Program-made: the position numbers and the translations under genes | In this document: piece after piece, positions 52,854-63,904 of the stretch | Layout of the letters: the number at the start of each line of letters is the position of its first letter | Position numbering within the stretch: position 1 is the first letter of the stretch | Notes under the pieces: generated by a model | The model's database searches: none | What the model was told of the DNA's origin: nothing | The model's input: only the letters and a program-made list of their open reading frames with translations | Origin: Riptortus pedestris | Lineage: Eukaryota > Arthropoda > Insecta > Hemiptera > Alydidae | Reading direction: 5' to 3' | Length of the DNA stretch: 64,000 nucleotides | Assembly (NCBI GenBank): GCA_019009955.1 | Contig: CM032231.1 | Span: forward strand, 39,837,501 to 39,901,500

Positions 52854-53081
52854 GTTTTTAATTTAACCCAAAATCCCCTCCCCTAGAAATTTCAAAATAT
52901 CGAAACATTGTATTGAACCAATCGTATTGCAAATTAAATGATCTATAAATATTGTCCAATACATATTTTCTGTATCATGAATATTAATCGAAATATTTTG
53001 ATTTTATAGATTTCGGCTTTCACTAAATAAGAAATATGAACCACTTAATTCCATTCACTATTCTTTATTCGTTGCTTTCAC

Positions 53082-53118
53082 TTTCAGAGCATACGCTCCA
53101 TCATCAGTGCCCTGCAGG
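53082..53118 (-). ncRNA. Hammerhead-like ribozyme core (candidate)
   Basis: Minus strand CTGATGA (53101-53107), a 15-base stem-loop segment with GGAGC and GCTCU arms around GTAT (53086-53100), and GAAA (53082-53085). This is the conserved core order of a hammerhead. It lies downstream of the Penelope RT on the same strand, where such ribozymes are known. Stems I and III are not convincing by eye. Confidence 0.35.
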
Positions 53119-53539
53119 CAAACAAATACCATAAAAAGTTGTACAATATGTCATTTAATTGAGAAATTTAGAAAATATATGTACATGTCGATGGTCGAAA
53201 GTTAAAAACAAACAACTTTAAATTACAACCTAAAAATTAGTGTCCCAGTGAATATTTACAGAAATTAGAAAAAATATTTTCACAGATTAAAATTAAAAAT
53301 TAAAAACTTGTTAGTAGAATATATACATAATTTTAATAAATAATTAAAAAAAATAAATTAATATTTACAGTTAAAAAGTCTAAAATAGAATAAATAGTAA
53401 AAAACGAATAGTCCAATTAAAATTAAAAACCAAAAATGAAAAAATGAAGGAACAACCACCGGAGGAGCTACAGAAAACAATACATACAAAAAACGTAAAA
53501 GAAGAAAAATAGAGAAGCGAGACAATGACCAACGGCACA

Positions 53540-53928
53540 TTCAACAGCCTGTCTACGAGGAAAATCAGGCCTGACATCTTGTATTGGGGGTGGTGGAAAG
53601 AATCCGCCGGTATTATCAGGTCTGTCGATGACCTCTTCCTAAAAATACTAAAAGAATGTCCACTACCTCGCTTCTCTATCTCCAAATCTAGGTAGCACAG
53701 CTTATTATGCTGCTCTACTTCCAGGGTGTACTTTATTGTCTCATGGCAACTATTCAGGTACGAGTGCAACCCAAGCATGGTACCTTTAAAAACGATAAGA
53801 ATATCATCAACATAGCGACCCCAGAATTCAATGAACTTGAAGTAGGGGTTGCGTGGGGACAATATATACCTTTCTTCCATGTAGTTCATAAACATATCGG
53901 CAGCTAGAGGGCTGATCCCCGATCCCAT
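53540..53928 (-). pseudogene. Penelope-like reverse transcriptase fragment
   Basis: Frame from 53928 reads MGSGISPLAADMFMNYMEER, then the catalytic FWGRYVDDILIVF (Y-V-D-D) and CYLDLEIEKRGSGHSFSIFR: RT motifs of Penelope-like elements. Homology ends near residue 130 (LLNVPL); the rest of the open frame to 53380 is low-complexity hydrophobic translation. The upstream part is cut at 53928 by a Helitron end. Confidence 0.8.
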
Positions 53929-53929
53929 A

Positions 53930-54119
53930 ATTACGAAACGAAATATCGCTATTTTTAATTTTAGGCCTCTCTTACAACCCCACTCCTGCTCTATCTGCCG
54001 GGCTGATTTGTGAATTTAAACCATCCAGAGCGTCACACAAATGCATCCAAAAAAAATCATTCAAATTTCCAAATTGGTCGAGCCGTTTAGGAGTTCAGTG
54101 GCATACACACGTACAGTAG

Positions 54120-54120
<1 letters not shown>
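53930..54120 (-). mobile_element. Helitron 5' end fragment
   Basis: Minus strand TTCTACTGTACGTGTGTATG at 54121-54102, then CACTGAACTCCTAAACGG, as at 23242. It is truncated at 53930, where the Penelope fragment begins. The 5' end touches the TA tract of the neighbouring HINE-like element. Confidence 0.75.
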
Positions 54121-54121
<1 letters not shown>

Positions 54122-54169
<48 letters not shown>

Positions 54170-54649
54170 ATATTTATAAAGATACTTTTCTGTTACCGCT
54201 GCAGGGGTCGCAAATTTTGTTTGATCGTTACCAAACTCAATATTTAATTCTTTTATTTGAAAAGATAGATCAGGTTTGTTAATAGCAGAAATCGGACCAG
54301 TGAGGGGGGGGGTAGAGTGGACAAATTTCAAAAATTGAAGATATCTCCATTAGTATTAGTCGTTTCGAAAAAATGTTTATAATCAATTTTATTGCAAATT
54401 AAATTACCTATAAATGTTGTCATATACATATTTCCTCTACGGTTTTTTACGGCCTTAAGTAAACCCCCACTCTGACTAGTGGCATATTAACAATAAGCTG
54501 TTATACCACAAAAAACTTTATTCAAAGCTTTTATACCAAATATTGTTTACCTTTATTATGCGAAATACATCCATTTATTATGTGATATACAAGTATGCTA
54601 TACCTGCACGTGGAAATCTGCTTAGCTTACGCAGCCCCTGCGAGACAGG
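54122..54649 (-). mobile_element. HINE-like element, 5' half
   Basis: (TA)n, then TCTGTTACCGCTGCAGGGG, G9 run near 54305, and 5' end CTTACGCAGCCCCTGCGAGA at 54649. The 3' half is missing on the Helitron side. Confidence 0.75.
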
Positions 54650-55026
54650 TTTTTTTTCTAGCGCTATAGTTATGGTCCATATTTTTTTAGAAGAACGCCA
54701 AGCGATTAATCCCACCAGAGAAATCTTAAGATCTTAACAATAGTTTTTTTTGCCTACCCACATTTAATTAAAACTGATTCCTTGTACACCGTTATTTACA
54801 CCCAAATCCACCAAAATTCCGGAAACACTAATATCATGAACCATCACCTTCTCTGATTGGCAATGCAAAGTAAGGTAACACACATCAGTATTGTCATTAC
54901 TTATTACTACATCAGTATTATATATTACATTCCTGTTGTTCTAAAATGGCGACGTTCGGCATGAAAATAGAATCAGCAGTTAATTCAATAAATAGTAAAT
55001 TAATTCAAAAAGATTTTATTTACACA
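54650..55026. other. 3' flank of P450 gene 2
   Basis: No gene. A minus-strand AATAAA at 55015-55020 lies 7-12 bp after the P450 stop codon and is a plausible poly(A) signal. Confidence 0.5.
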
Positions 55027-55199
55027 CTAATGTTGACATAATGGGCTAAATAACAGTTTCTTGCTTTCCTCGGGAGCATGAAATGGAAATAGGTTTTCTG
55101 TTTCATCTACTTCATCTGTATTCTCTTCTCCGCTAATTACGAAGTTCAATAGAAGGTATATCACACCTGTTTTTATTAATAATGAAGCATACCTGAACC
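55027..55199 (-). CDS. P450 gene 2, last exon
   Basis: 173 bp after TTTTCAG. Completes the heme-loop Gly and encodes FRYASLLIKTGVIYLLLNFV and an acidic tail, ending at TAG. Same phase and layout as exon 8 of the first gene, two residues longer. Confidence 0.85.
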
Positions 55200-55547
55200 C
55201 TGAAAACAAAGCATAATTAAATTTTTATTTAGAATTTGCTAATGTTTCCTCGTGGTTATATGCGTATACAAAACGAGTATGCCCAGGAGGAATTGTTAAC
55301 GTGGCAAATCTTACTTAATATACTTGTGTTCACTAACTAATGAAACGTATTACTACAGTATTACTTGCAAGGGGGTGCACGGACTTCCCCAACCGATTTG
55401 AACGAAAATGCTTTAGTGTGTAGTATCTAATGAAACACAAATTCTGTTAAAGCGAGAGAACGCACTTCTCAGGCGTTCGTCTAAAAATAATATTAAAGAT
55501 TTGACAGAACGTCTAGAAGTGTTGCCAAGACGCTTATTTCAAAGTCT

Positions 55548-55620
55548 CCGTTGCTCAGTTGATAGCATTCTCTTCTTGGAATCGCAAGATCTCGAGATCG
55601 AATCTCGCCGGGAGTAACTA
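55548..55620 (+). repeat. tRNA-like sequence, degraded
   Basis: TTGCTCAGTTGATAGCA fits an A box, and GATCGAATCTC fits a B box 33 bp later. The acceptor stem pairs poorly, so this is a tRNA pseudogene or the head of another SINE family. Confidence 0.4.
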
Positions 55621-55777
55621 TTTTTTTCTGGATTTTTTAAATTCTTTTTTGTTTCTAGGGTGTTAATTTAATATTAACAAATAAATAAAAGGTTTTTTTT
55701 TAATTTATTGGCATTTAATTATTAACGGCTTTCATATATTAACAAAAAAATTCGAATGCTTTCGGTCAAAAACAAGG

Positions 55778-55999
55778 GCCTCACGAGTTGGCTGTGCGAG
55801 TTAAGGGGATGGTCTTAATCTCGCTTGGTAGACCTAGAGTGGTGGGTTCGATTCCCGCCCTGGGCAGTGGAAATTTATTTAGTGACGGAGTCATTGAATA
55901 AACTCCTTAGGCCCACCCTGGCTAGAAAATGGTGGTAACCTGTAGAAAAGCCGTCCCGATTAGCTCTAGTAGCATAAAGTGGACGTAAATAATAATAAT
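55778..55999 (+). repeat. tRNA-derived SINE, full length
   Basis: 222 bp flanked by a perfect 13-bp duplication GTCAAAAACAAGG (55765-55777 and 56000-56012). The head is like a class II (Leu/Ser-type) tRNA with A box GCGAGTTAAGGGG and B box GGTTCGATTCC. The body follows (TAGTGACGGAGTCATTGAAT, AACCTGTAGAAAAGCCGTCC), and the tail is AATAATAAT with no poly(A). Confidence 0.88.
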
Positions 56000-56937
56000 G
56001 TCAAAAACAAGGAAATACTTAATATTATACAAGTAATAGATTGCTATTAATTGAATGCATAAGTACAACAATTATCAGTAATAATAAAATGGTTTTATTT
56101 AGCTTTACCCGTTTATTTGTTATTATTTTACAATTAACAAAGATGTTTAAAATTTTCTAGCTCCAGACATAAAAATATTCTTTTACAGTTTTATACGTTA
56201 GAGCTATTTTTCATTATGCTTGGCCTTGGATCACTGACGATATCCTCATTCAAATCGGTGGGGGGGGGGGGGGAAGGCCGGCCACTCCACTCCTCTTATC
56301 CGTAACTAACTTAAATATCAATCTAAATGATTGGCATATTTACACATTTTTAAGTAATTTACTCTCCTGAATGAATGAGAGAATTTTATATATATAGTTT
56401 TCATCTAATTGCTACACTCTTTTAGAGTACAATTTGCTCATTAAAAAAATCAACTAGTTTACCAACCAAACATCTTGGTTTGTAGGCGCCATACCATCGC
56501 CTACCATCGCCTAAGCGATCTAGGAATATCTAAGAATAGCTGGTGTCAGTATGCTTATTATTCCTTCAAAAGTAAATTTTAATGAAGTCGACAGGGTGCT
56601 TCATTAAACGAGTGTTTTCCCCCATTTTATGAAAAGCCTGCCACAGCAATGACATAATACTATGGAAGTGATTGCAGGGCTAGTTAAATTCCTGTTATTT
56701 GATGTGTTCATTTAAATAATAATTGATAAAGAAATTTTTTTTTTCTATTGATGACATGAGTTAGTTTTTATTCTAGCAGAACTACATTTAGAGTAATAAT
56801 ATTTTTAATATATTTTCAGAGGACAGATTTTGGTCCACTCACTTAAATATTGTTTTAATCATATTTTTTATAATTAATCTTATAATATATTTTCATTACA
56901 CTGACTAGAAAACATGTGTTTTCTATGCATGATCTGC

Positions 56938-57382
56938 GTACGGAAACTAAGAGTTTCCGTACTAGGACGGTAAAATTTGACGGGAATCAAACACATTTAT
57001 TTGTAATATTCCTAATTTTTTCATTTAACTCTTCGTAACCTGTGTTACTAAACATTGACTAAATAATTGTTATAGTTTGTTTATAATTTGGTAATCAACA
57101 AGCCGTACATACCCCCTAATGGGTTTAACATTAGCGGCAATAATAATTGCACAATTAATATCAATATAAAGATGTAATTTGTAACCTTGTTCTGACATAT
57201 GTTTCATAACTACTATAAAAATAAACCTGTGTGACTTAATTAGTTTCAGTAATTTCTTGAGGTTGTTGTACAGTGTAATGAAAAGTAATTTAAGGAAACT
57301 GTCTTTTCGGTACTCCGTCTGTGTCTCGGCTTCGCCTCGCTCGTAAAAATAGACCTCGTATCGAAACACTCAGTTTCCGTAC
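56938..57382. mobile_element. Palindrome-ended MITE candidate
   Basis: Left end 56938-56962 is a perfect 11-bp-arm palindrome (GTACGGAAACT / AGTTTCCGTAC). Right end 57358-57382 is its diverged counterpart (GTATCGAAAC / GTTTCCGTAC). The two ends are also inverted repeats of each other, 445 bp apart. The right end lies 29 bp from the P450 splice donor. No target duplication is evident. Confidence 0.55.
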
Positions 57383-57412
57383 TTGTGATGAAAATAACTA
57401 TTACATTCTTAC

Positions 57413-57652
57413 CTAAACACATTCTTGGTCCGTCACCAAAAGGTAGAAGTGTGCCCTTTACAAGAGTTTCTTCGTCTAAATATCGTTCGGGCATATATTT
57501 CTTCGGTTCTGGATAATATTGGGGATCTAGGTGAAATGCAAAATAAGGCAGTAAAACTCTTGTTCCCTCTTTTATAATTGCACCTTCCAGCTCTGTGGTC
57601 TTCGTGCAAGTCCTAAGTGATACGGGTACTGGTGAATGAATGCGTAGTGATT
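57413..57652 (-). CDS. P450 gene 2, penultimate exon (ExxR to heme loop)
   Basis: 240 bp between TTTCAG and GTAAGA. Encodes ESLRIHSPVPVSLRTCTKTT, MPERYLDEE and the heme loop LPFGDGPRMCLG. About 70 percent identical by eye to exon 7 of the first gene, with the same length and phase, so the two genes are tandem paralogues. Earlier exons were not found before 64000; they must lie to the right, or the gene is truncated. Confidence 0.88.
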
Positions 57653-57734
57653 CTGAAACGAATAATAAGACAAATATTTTAATGTTTTCCGCTCCTTTTA
57701 GAGTGAGAATTGCCCCCTGGACAATCCTTTAGAT

Positions 57735-58150
57735 GCCAAAAAGTGTAAGAAGATAATTGTTCCACTGCTTATTAAAACAAGAAGAGGCGAAGTCTTACTT
57801 ATAAGGTTACGAATTGGACATGCTCTACTAAAACACTCATACTTGATGAACAAACAAGACAAACCGATTTTTAGATGTTGTAATTTACCTATGAAAGTTA
57901 AACATTTACTTACTGACTGCAAACAACGCAATTACTGATACCACACAATTTACACGAACTACTGACAAAGGGGAGTCAATTTAATTTACGTTTTACATTT
58001 TTATTTTTTCAAACTTTTTGGATGCAAGCTTTCTTTTAAGTTTACACATACACATTTTTATAATTCGTATTCGTTATATTTTTTTTTATATTGTTGTATT
58101 ACATCTACTTATTTTTACCTTTTTTAATAACACTATTAATGGTGGGCATT
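57735..58150 (+). pseudogene. Jockey-like RNase H C-terminal fragment
   Basis: Plus strand LLIRLRIGHALLKHSYLMNK then CCNLPMKVKHLLTDCKQRNY, the R-x-R-x-G-H and C-x-V-K-H-x-L-x-x-C tail of Jockey-type ORF2, followed by a stop and an AT-rich 3' end. The minus-strand frame at 57698-57931 is its shadow. Confidence 0.75.
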
Positions 58151-58273
58151 GGCCGGTATGAGACATTATTCCTTCTCCTTGTTCGTTAACAAACAAGTCA
58201 GGACTTCCTGTTTCGGAAGGGAAATTTATTTATTGGGTATATCCTAAAGCCTCATCGAAAACGACGAACCTTC

Positions 58274-58385
58274 AGGGAAATCAGCCATTGAGATCGTACT
58301 CATGACGCGATTTTCGAAAAAAAATGTCCTCAAATGTCCATCGATGCTACCCAGGAGATGACGTAAATGAGGTCCGTTAAAAATG
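58274..58385 (-). mobile_element. HINE-like 3' fragment
   Basis: GGGAAATCAGCCATTGAGAT, then CATGACGCGATTTTCG and GGAGATGACGTAAATGAGG. The outer hairpin arm is lost. Confidence 0.7.
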
Positions 58386-58932
58386 ATAAAAATGTTTAGT
58401 CAGACGTCTTGATGAAACCGGTTTTAGTTGTGGAGTGCCCATCGAATGAATGAGTGTATGTTTACTGAGTGTGTAAAGTCAAACACTTACCATAAACAAT
58501 CAAAATAAGCATACATTTATGATCCAGACCGAGTGCCACAATCTTAAATTTTATAGAACAAACAAAAAAAAATTATAACCTCGTTAATTTTGAGAAAATA
58601 TATATATATCTAATCTAACACATTAATTGCTGAATATACACACTTAAGAATTTCCTATGTTCAAAAATAGGAGGTAGTTTTTTTAATTCTGGACTATATC
58701 CTATTTAGCATTGAAAAGCTTTTAAAATAATATTTCAACAACAAGGTATTTATTAATCAATGTACAATAATATGTGAAGTTTATCAAATTTGGAAAGGTG
58801 AGAGTAAGTTCGTTTTGCAAGTAATCGTGTGTAATCTGTAAGCATTTTTCATTTACTATTCCATTAAAGTTGTTTCAATAATCTTAATAAAGTGTTTAGT
58901 TATTCATTTATGTTTGTGTTAATTATCATTTC
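58386..58932. other. No gene seen
   Basis: AT-rich; no domain or repeat assigned. Confidence 0.4.
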
Positions 58933-59148
58933 AGGTTGGCCGTGCGAGTTAAGGCGTCTGTCTTAATCTAGTGAGGTAGACCTAGAGTGGCGGGTTCAAT
59001 TCCCGCCCTGGGCAGTAGAAATCTATTTAGTGACGAATTCATTAAATAAACTCCTTAAGCCTACCCTGGCTAGAAAAGGGTGGCAACCTGTAGGTAGCCC
59101 GTCCTGATTAGCCATAGTAGCATAAAGTGGACGTAAATATAATAATAA
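58933..59148 (+). repeat. tRNA-derived SINE, full length
   Basis: Same family as 55778-55999. Head GGTTGGCCGTGCGAGTTAAG, B box GGTTCAATTCC, tail ACGTAAATATAATAATAA. No clear target duplication. Confidence 0.85.
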
Positions 59149-59159
59149 ATGTGCACGGA

Positions 59160-59640
59160 ACGCGAAAATTTAGTAAGTTGGATCTGAGCAGGGCTTACGT
59201 TCATATCCCCATAGCCGACGAGGAAGTGGAAAAGACAGCCGTAATCACTCCTTGTGGCCTGATAGAGTTCCTTTAAATGTGCTTTGGACTACGTCACGCG
59301 GCGCAAACATTCCAGCGCTTCCAAGATAATGACCTACGGGGACTCCTTCATTTCCTGGACGACGTCTGCATCGGCTCCGAAAATGAGGAACAGAACAAGG
59401 CACACCATGAGGAAGATCTCAAGCGGCTACAGGACCATGGGCTCACCCAACATGGATAAGTGCGTATTCGCAGAAGAAGATGTCGAATTCCTGCAGAACT
59501 GCTTCCGTGTCTGCCTCAGGGACGATACTATCTACCGACCTTTGACCCCGCCTTTTACTCGTCCACATGAGGTCCGGCGTTCCTGACCTGCTGCAGGACC
59601 CAGTTCCAGTCGACAATTCATAACACCACATCCTACGTCG
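59160..59640 (+). pseudogene. Gypsy reverse transcriptase fragment
   Basis: FSKLDLSRAYVHIPIADEEV, TAVITPCGLIEF, CFGLRHAAQTFQRF and a mutated F-L-D-D-V catalytic box near 59355, then a frameshift to CVFAEEDVEFLQNCF. It belongs to a different Gypsy lineage from 7730-12447. No LTRs found. Confidence 0.8.
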
Positions 59641-60182
59641 ACTGCGCCAAATTCTAATAGCCGCCGAAGAGCATTTATTCTACAGGGGCGTGACGAACCC
59701 GTCTGGGCCGAATGATTCGTCCTTCTGTTCGCTTCCGTGATTGGTGATCTAGCGGTGACTCTACTATGTGAGTCATTCTATAAAGTAGCCACAGATAATC
59801 TCGCCTAGGAAAAATACCGCATGTTTTGAATATGTATAAATAAAGATTTTTACAATTGCAAGTAATAAAGTTTTATCTTGTTTGCCGTGGCTGTTTTATG
59901 TTTGTTAATGTGGGCTGTTGAAACGTCTCTCAGTTGTTACATGTAAGTATTTCCTCACCACGAAGAAATTATTGTTTTTAAAATACAATGTGTTTCAAGT
60001 GAACAGTACTATTTATTTTTCCCCAGTAAACAAAAATCACACTGCAAAGTACAAAATTGGCGCCATGTTCAAGAAGTGAGCTGTGAATTAAGGTATCTAA
60101 AAGTTAAAATATGTTTATCCATAACTAACAATACCCTACTCTTGCTTAATGCCTCTTAAATAAGCCCATTCAAAACTATATG
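59641..60182. other. No gene seen
   Basis: Sequence between the Gypsy fragment and the BEL LTR, partly GC-richer up to 59800 and possibly Gypsy remnant. Confidence 0.35.
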
Positions 60183-60841
60183 TGTTTGGGGATCGAAGAG
60201 GCTTCCCATTAAAGGATATAGGGAGATGCCCCTTGCGCCCCTTATTTTTTGTTGAAGTATGTTGAGAGTGGAACTGGATTTTTGGGCAAATTTACAAGGC
60301 ATGTTTAATTAACAATGTTGTAATTTACAATGTTTGTGGTAAATATGATAAATAAATGTTAACAAAATTTTGACTCTCTTACAAGTGGGGATGGGTGAGT
60401 CTGCTCTAGGGTGAACTGAACTTTTGTTGAAGTATGTTGCACGGTGGAGGCCCCATGATGTGGTTGTACTGCCTGTTGGCTTTCGGGGTGCAGGTGTATG
60501 TAAATGAAGTGATTACTCACTATTTTTCATTTAATGTTCTTGTGTTCTCCCCCTCCTTGTTCCAGGGCTTCATCGCGTCCGACGGGCCCTTTTTGGAGTC
60601 CTACTCCTCATTTTGAGGGGTTTTTTCAGTGGCGATGACGACGACTCCCTTTCACTGCACCGTACTCGGCTGCCATCGTCTCTCGTGTCCTCTTGTCCTT
60701 TCCTGTCTCGTCCCCCCCTCGTGGCCCTGGATGCGCGGTCAGCGAGGTCCCAGTCCAGAGGCAAGTTGGAGTGGCGGTGGATGACGTCATCAGGGTCACT
60801 CCCCTTTTCACTATTCGCGGAGTTGATTCTTCCGCGGAACA
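60183..60841 (-). repeat. BEL/Pao 3' LTR
   Basis: 659 bp. On the minus strand it starts TGTTCCGCGGAAGAATC and ends in GATCCCCAAACA, homologous to the LTR at 39232-39920 but clearly diverged. Open frames at 60570-60842 are LTR sequence. Confidence 0.75.
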
Positions 60842-61140
60842 AACCGCCCGACCTTGAATTAAGCTAGGGCTAGTTAAAAACTAAAAAGCTAACTTAGGTC
60901 TAAAGCACAGAGAACCATTTGTGGTGTGTGTTCGTGTGGAGTCTGTGTTTTTGTGTGAATGAGTGGGGTGGCTGTTATTGAATAAAAAAAAAAAAATAAA
61001 GACCCTCTAAGGAATAAAAAGTGTTTTACAAGTTGAGAATAGATAAAGAAAAGAATAATGAAACTTGTGATCCTCGAAGAGAATGATGAGTGAAAGTAAA
61101 TGATACTATCAACTACAAATAAGAAAAGACGTAATTCTTC

Positions 61141-61660
61141 TTCACCCTTTGGAATCCTTCGTCTCAGGACGAAATGATGGTGTGCCGGATTGGCAGTGGA
61201 TGGCAGCTAAAGGAGTCGGTTTGCGCCTCCACCTACAGAGTAACAGGACCTCAACAAAAATATAAAATTAAAAAAGTGGTTGTCAGGAGGGTGGCATGCT
61301 GACTGCCAATACGGATCTCCATGGAGGATACGGGATGAGTGCTGAAACTCGACCGATATTGCCTCCTATGAGCAAAAAAGTCGAACAGTTGCGACGATGG
61401 TGGACGTAGTGATGGCTTCCTCAATAGAGCCCTATTGCCAAACGCCAGGAATATTGGTATATCCTATGTGGTATGGCGATGAGGTGGAAGATGTAGTCCC
61501 TGTGGCCCAACCTGATGACACTCACTTAAATGAATGCGTGGTAGTTTTGCCCGAGAGTCCAATGGTCTAATGCGAAGTTATTTACTCGAGGGTGCAGAAT
61601 TTTTCATCAGCATGTGCCATGTTGTTTCCCACATGGCGGTTGCAAGCCTTAAATGGATGT
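61141..61660 (-). pseudogene. BEL/Pao RT remnants
   Basis: Non-coding now. HSRKASHCATSIKA and a HAFI-like stretch lead straight to the GCGTTTGGCAATAGGGCTC junction and then to sequence matching 38640-38830. The RT catalytic core is absent. Confidence 0.6.
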
Positions 61661-62340
61661 CGCGCAATGTGACGCCTTTCGGGAGTGCGGGCATAATTGC
61701 GGTAGAAATGTTTCTTTGCATGCTTCCTCACCTGGATCGTTCCGCTTATCTGGGGCAGGTATTTCTGAACTTCCCGAAAGCGCTGCCTGGTGTTCCACAG
61801 TATCAGCAGGAGACCGTGGTGAAGAAAGATGAGGATTCAGTAGAATTGCGGCGTTGTGACATACCCATAGCTGTACGAAACCAAATATGGTTGGGATGTG
61901 GAAGAACCCAGGCAGTTCGGAGGCGTAGGGAGCTCCGGTTACTACTATGGGATAGAGATCCGCTACTATGAGTAAGTCAACTGCTCCAGACTGTCCGAAT
62001 GTGGTGACAGCCAGTATAAGGTTTGCAAATGATTGGCTGATGTTAGGGTCAAGGTCTTGGTTGGGAAGGCGGGGAGCTATCGAGTCGATTATGATAGCGT
62101 CAGTCGTGAGAACTTTGTCAATATCGAGCGGCTTCAATTCGATGGCCACGATTCCCATTGGTCTTGCCGTTGTGGTGTTACCTAAGCCGGCGATGCGGCG
62201 CTTGAAGTGCCGAACAGGGAGGTCTATCTTATGAGCGAGTACCTTGGATATAAATGTGTGCTGGCTCCCGCAATCAAGACGGCGCACGTACCTTGTACAG
62301 AACGATCGTTGGATCCCTTTATCATCATCTGTACCGTCCC
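61649..62340 (-). pseudogene. BEL/Pao protease (DUF1758-like) region
   Basis: DCGSQHTFISKVLAHKIDLP (protease flap region; the Asp-Ser-Gly start is mutated), then IVAIELKPLDIDKVLTTDAI and PRLPNQDLDPN, matching the plus-strand BEL copy at 37840-38090. Confidence 0.75.
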
Positions 62341-62488
62341 CAAGAGAACCGCATTTGTTCCTTCCGGTGTGTGGCTGAGTTGTTGAGCCGTAAGCGGTGA
62401 AATGTCACTCCACTACCTTCAAGGTGTATCCTGCTCCCTTTTCGAAGGTTGTCTCGGAGAGGATGCGCGGATGGGTGTGTTCTCTTCA

Positions 62489-63226
62489 TTATGAATGAGG
62501 GTGTGGTGCCTTTTGTGTTTGCAACGCCGGACTAGTTGTACTGTTGAGGGGCATTTCGCTGCTTGGATGATCCTTCCCCTCAGAAGCAATTCTTGCCGAG
62601 CCCTGCGACTTCCGCTCAGAGAATGCGACTGCAGATGTCCCGGCTGGGAATATTAATAACAATTCCAGGGCAAACCTTAGGAGATAATGTTTTCCCTTGC
62701 AAACTGGGCATTTAGGTAGGATGGGGTTGGAGTAGGTGCCCGAGTGTGCGGACGTTGAAACCGGGCAGCCGATGCTCCTGTTCGAGCTTCTGGTGATCTT
62801 GAGGTTGAGTGAAGGTTGACGGTGGAGTACCTCTGAGAGAAGCGATTGGGTGGAGTCCTCACGGGATCTTGTGTTGTAGGGACTCTGGCGTCGTGGTTTC
62901 GCAGGAGCTTCGGATTGAAAACAAAATTGGTTTGAAAACTTGATGGCCCCTAGACGCTGTCTGACGAACTCTATTACATCGTCGGCTGTCGGTGACCTCG
63001 TGCTGTCCTTGAGGCTTAACTCAAAACCTCTTCGCGTTTCCGGGTCCAAGTCTCGAAGCGCAAGAATCGCCAATGCGAATTCTCCCTTGTCTTCAAGATC
63101 GAGAGAACGAAAGCCGTCAAGGCTGTCGCAGATATTAGCAAGATAAGCTTCATATCTCTTTGTTGGTGTTGGGAGAGATCTGGTGTTGGACTCCAGCATT
63201 CTTTGGATGTACAATGAGCCAAGCAC
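62489..63226 (-). pseudogene. BEL/Pao gag, C-terminal part with degraded zinc knuckles
   Basis: YIQRMLESNTRSLPTPTKRY, then LDPETRRGFELSLKDSTRSP and KCPVCKGKHYLLRF, the DUF1759-to-zinc-knuckle order of Pao Gag. The second knuckle is frameshifted. Confidence 0.8.
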
Positions 63227-63551
63227 GCGAGGGTTGTTCGTATTGTTTTACGAGCTTTTCCCAAGCAAGGATGTATGATCGGTCGTCCACCTGAAACCTT
63301 GATACCAAAGCAGCTGCCTCACCCTTCAATGCACTGAGGAGGTAGTGGAACTTCTCAACATTTGTGATGGATGGTTCGTCATGGACCAAGGACTTGAAGG
63401 TGTCTTTTGAAGTGGTTCCATTTTGTAAGTCGCCATGGAATTTGGGAATTTCAATGATAGGGAGGTGCGTCCTGGGGGTTGACACCTGTGTTGTGTTTAA
63501 GAATTGTTTGTCGATTTGTGGAATCGAATCCGATTTGATGTTGGGCTGCAT
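63150..63551 (-). pseudogene. BEL/Pao gag, middle part
   Basis: LPIIEIPKFHGDLQNGTTSK, then FHYLLSALKGEAAALVSRF and ILAWEKLVKQY are the conserved DUF1759 core (P-x-F-x-G-D, F-x-Y-L, L-x-G-x-A). Confidence 0.85.
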
Positions 63552-63904
63552 TAATGGTTTTCTTGGTTGAAACGCTCTTGGATGCGCGTGTGAGTGGTCT
63601 CAGCATCTATCATGACGCGTCTGGTGGCGTCGTACAGTGTCGACCATACGTCAGAGAAGTTGATTTCTCTACCATCTAACAGTAGGAATTCATCCCTTTC
63701 ATTCCATACTTCTCGGAACTCTGTCCATTCGGTTTGGGCAGTTTTGTAGACAGATTTGAAGTGTCGAATCGCATTGTCATCTTCGAGGCTGAATTTGGAG
63801 GCTTCAGTGACGCTGTTGATGTCACGATTCAGCCTTTTTAATCGCCGTTCTAGGCGAGCGATGGAATGAGCATAGTCTGGAATTGACTCGGGCATTTTGA
63901 TCAA
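63551..63904 (-). pseudogene. BEL/Pao gag, N-terminal part
   Basis: 117 residues from ATG 63904: an alpha-helical segment (SIARLERRLKRLNRDINSVT, WNERDEFLLLDGREINFSDV) in the usual position before DUF1759. It ends at a stop where the next frame begins, so gag is frameshifted. Confidence 0.75.

Larger units (their letters stand above)
55200..57412 (-). other. P450 gene 2, last intron
   Basis: 2.2-kb intron holding a tRNA-like sequence, a full SINE, a G16 run (56260-56275) and a palindrome-ended MITE candidate. No other gene seen; 56013-56937 has nothing identifiable beyond AT-rich DNA. Confidence 0.6.

Noticed and set aside
58933..59015. tRNA gene
   Set aside because: A and B boxes are present but the sequence continues into the SINE body and recurs with it, so it is a SINE head.
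60570..60867. Arg/Ser-rich frames on both strands
   Set aside because: They lie inside the BEL/Pao LTR and have no similarity to a protein domain.
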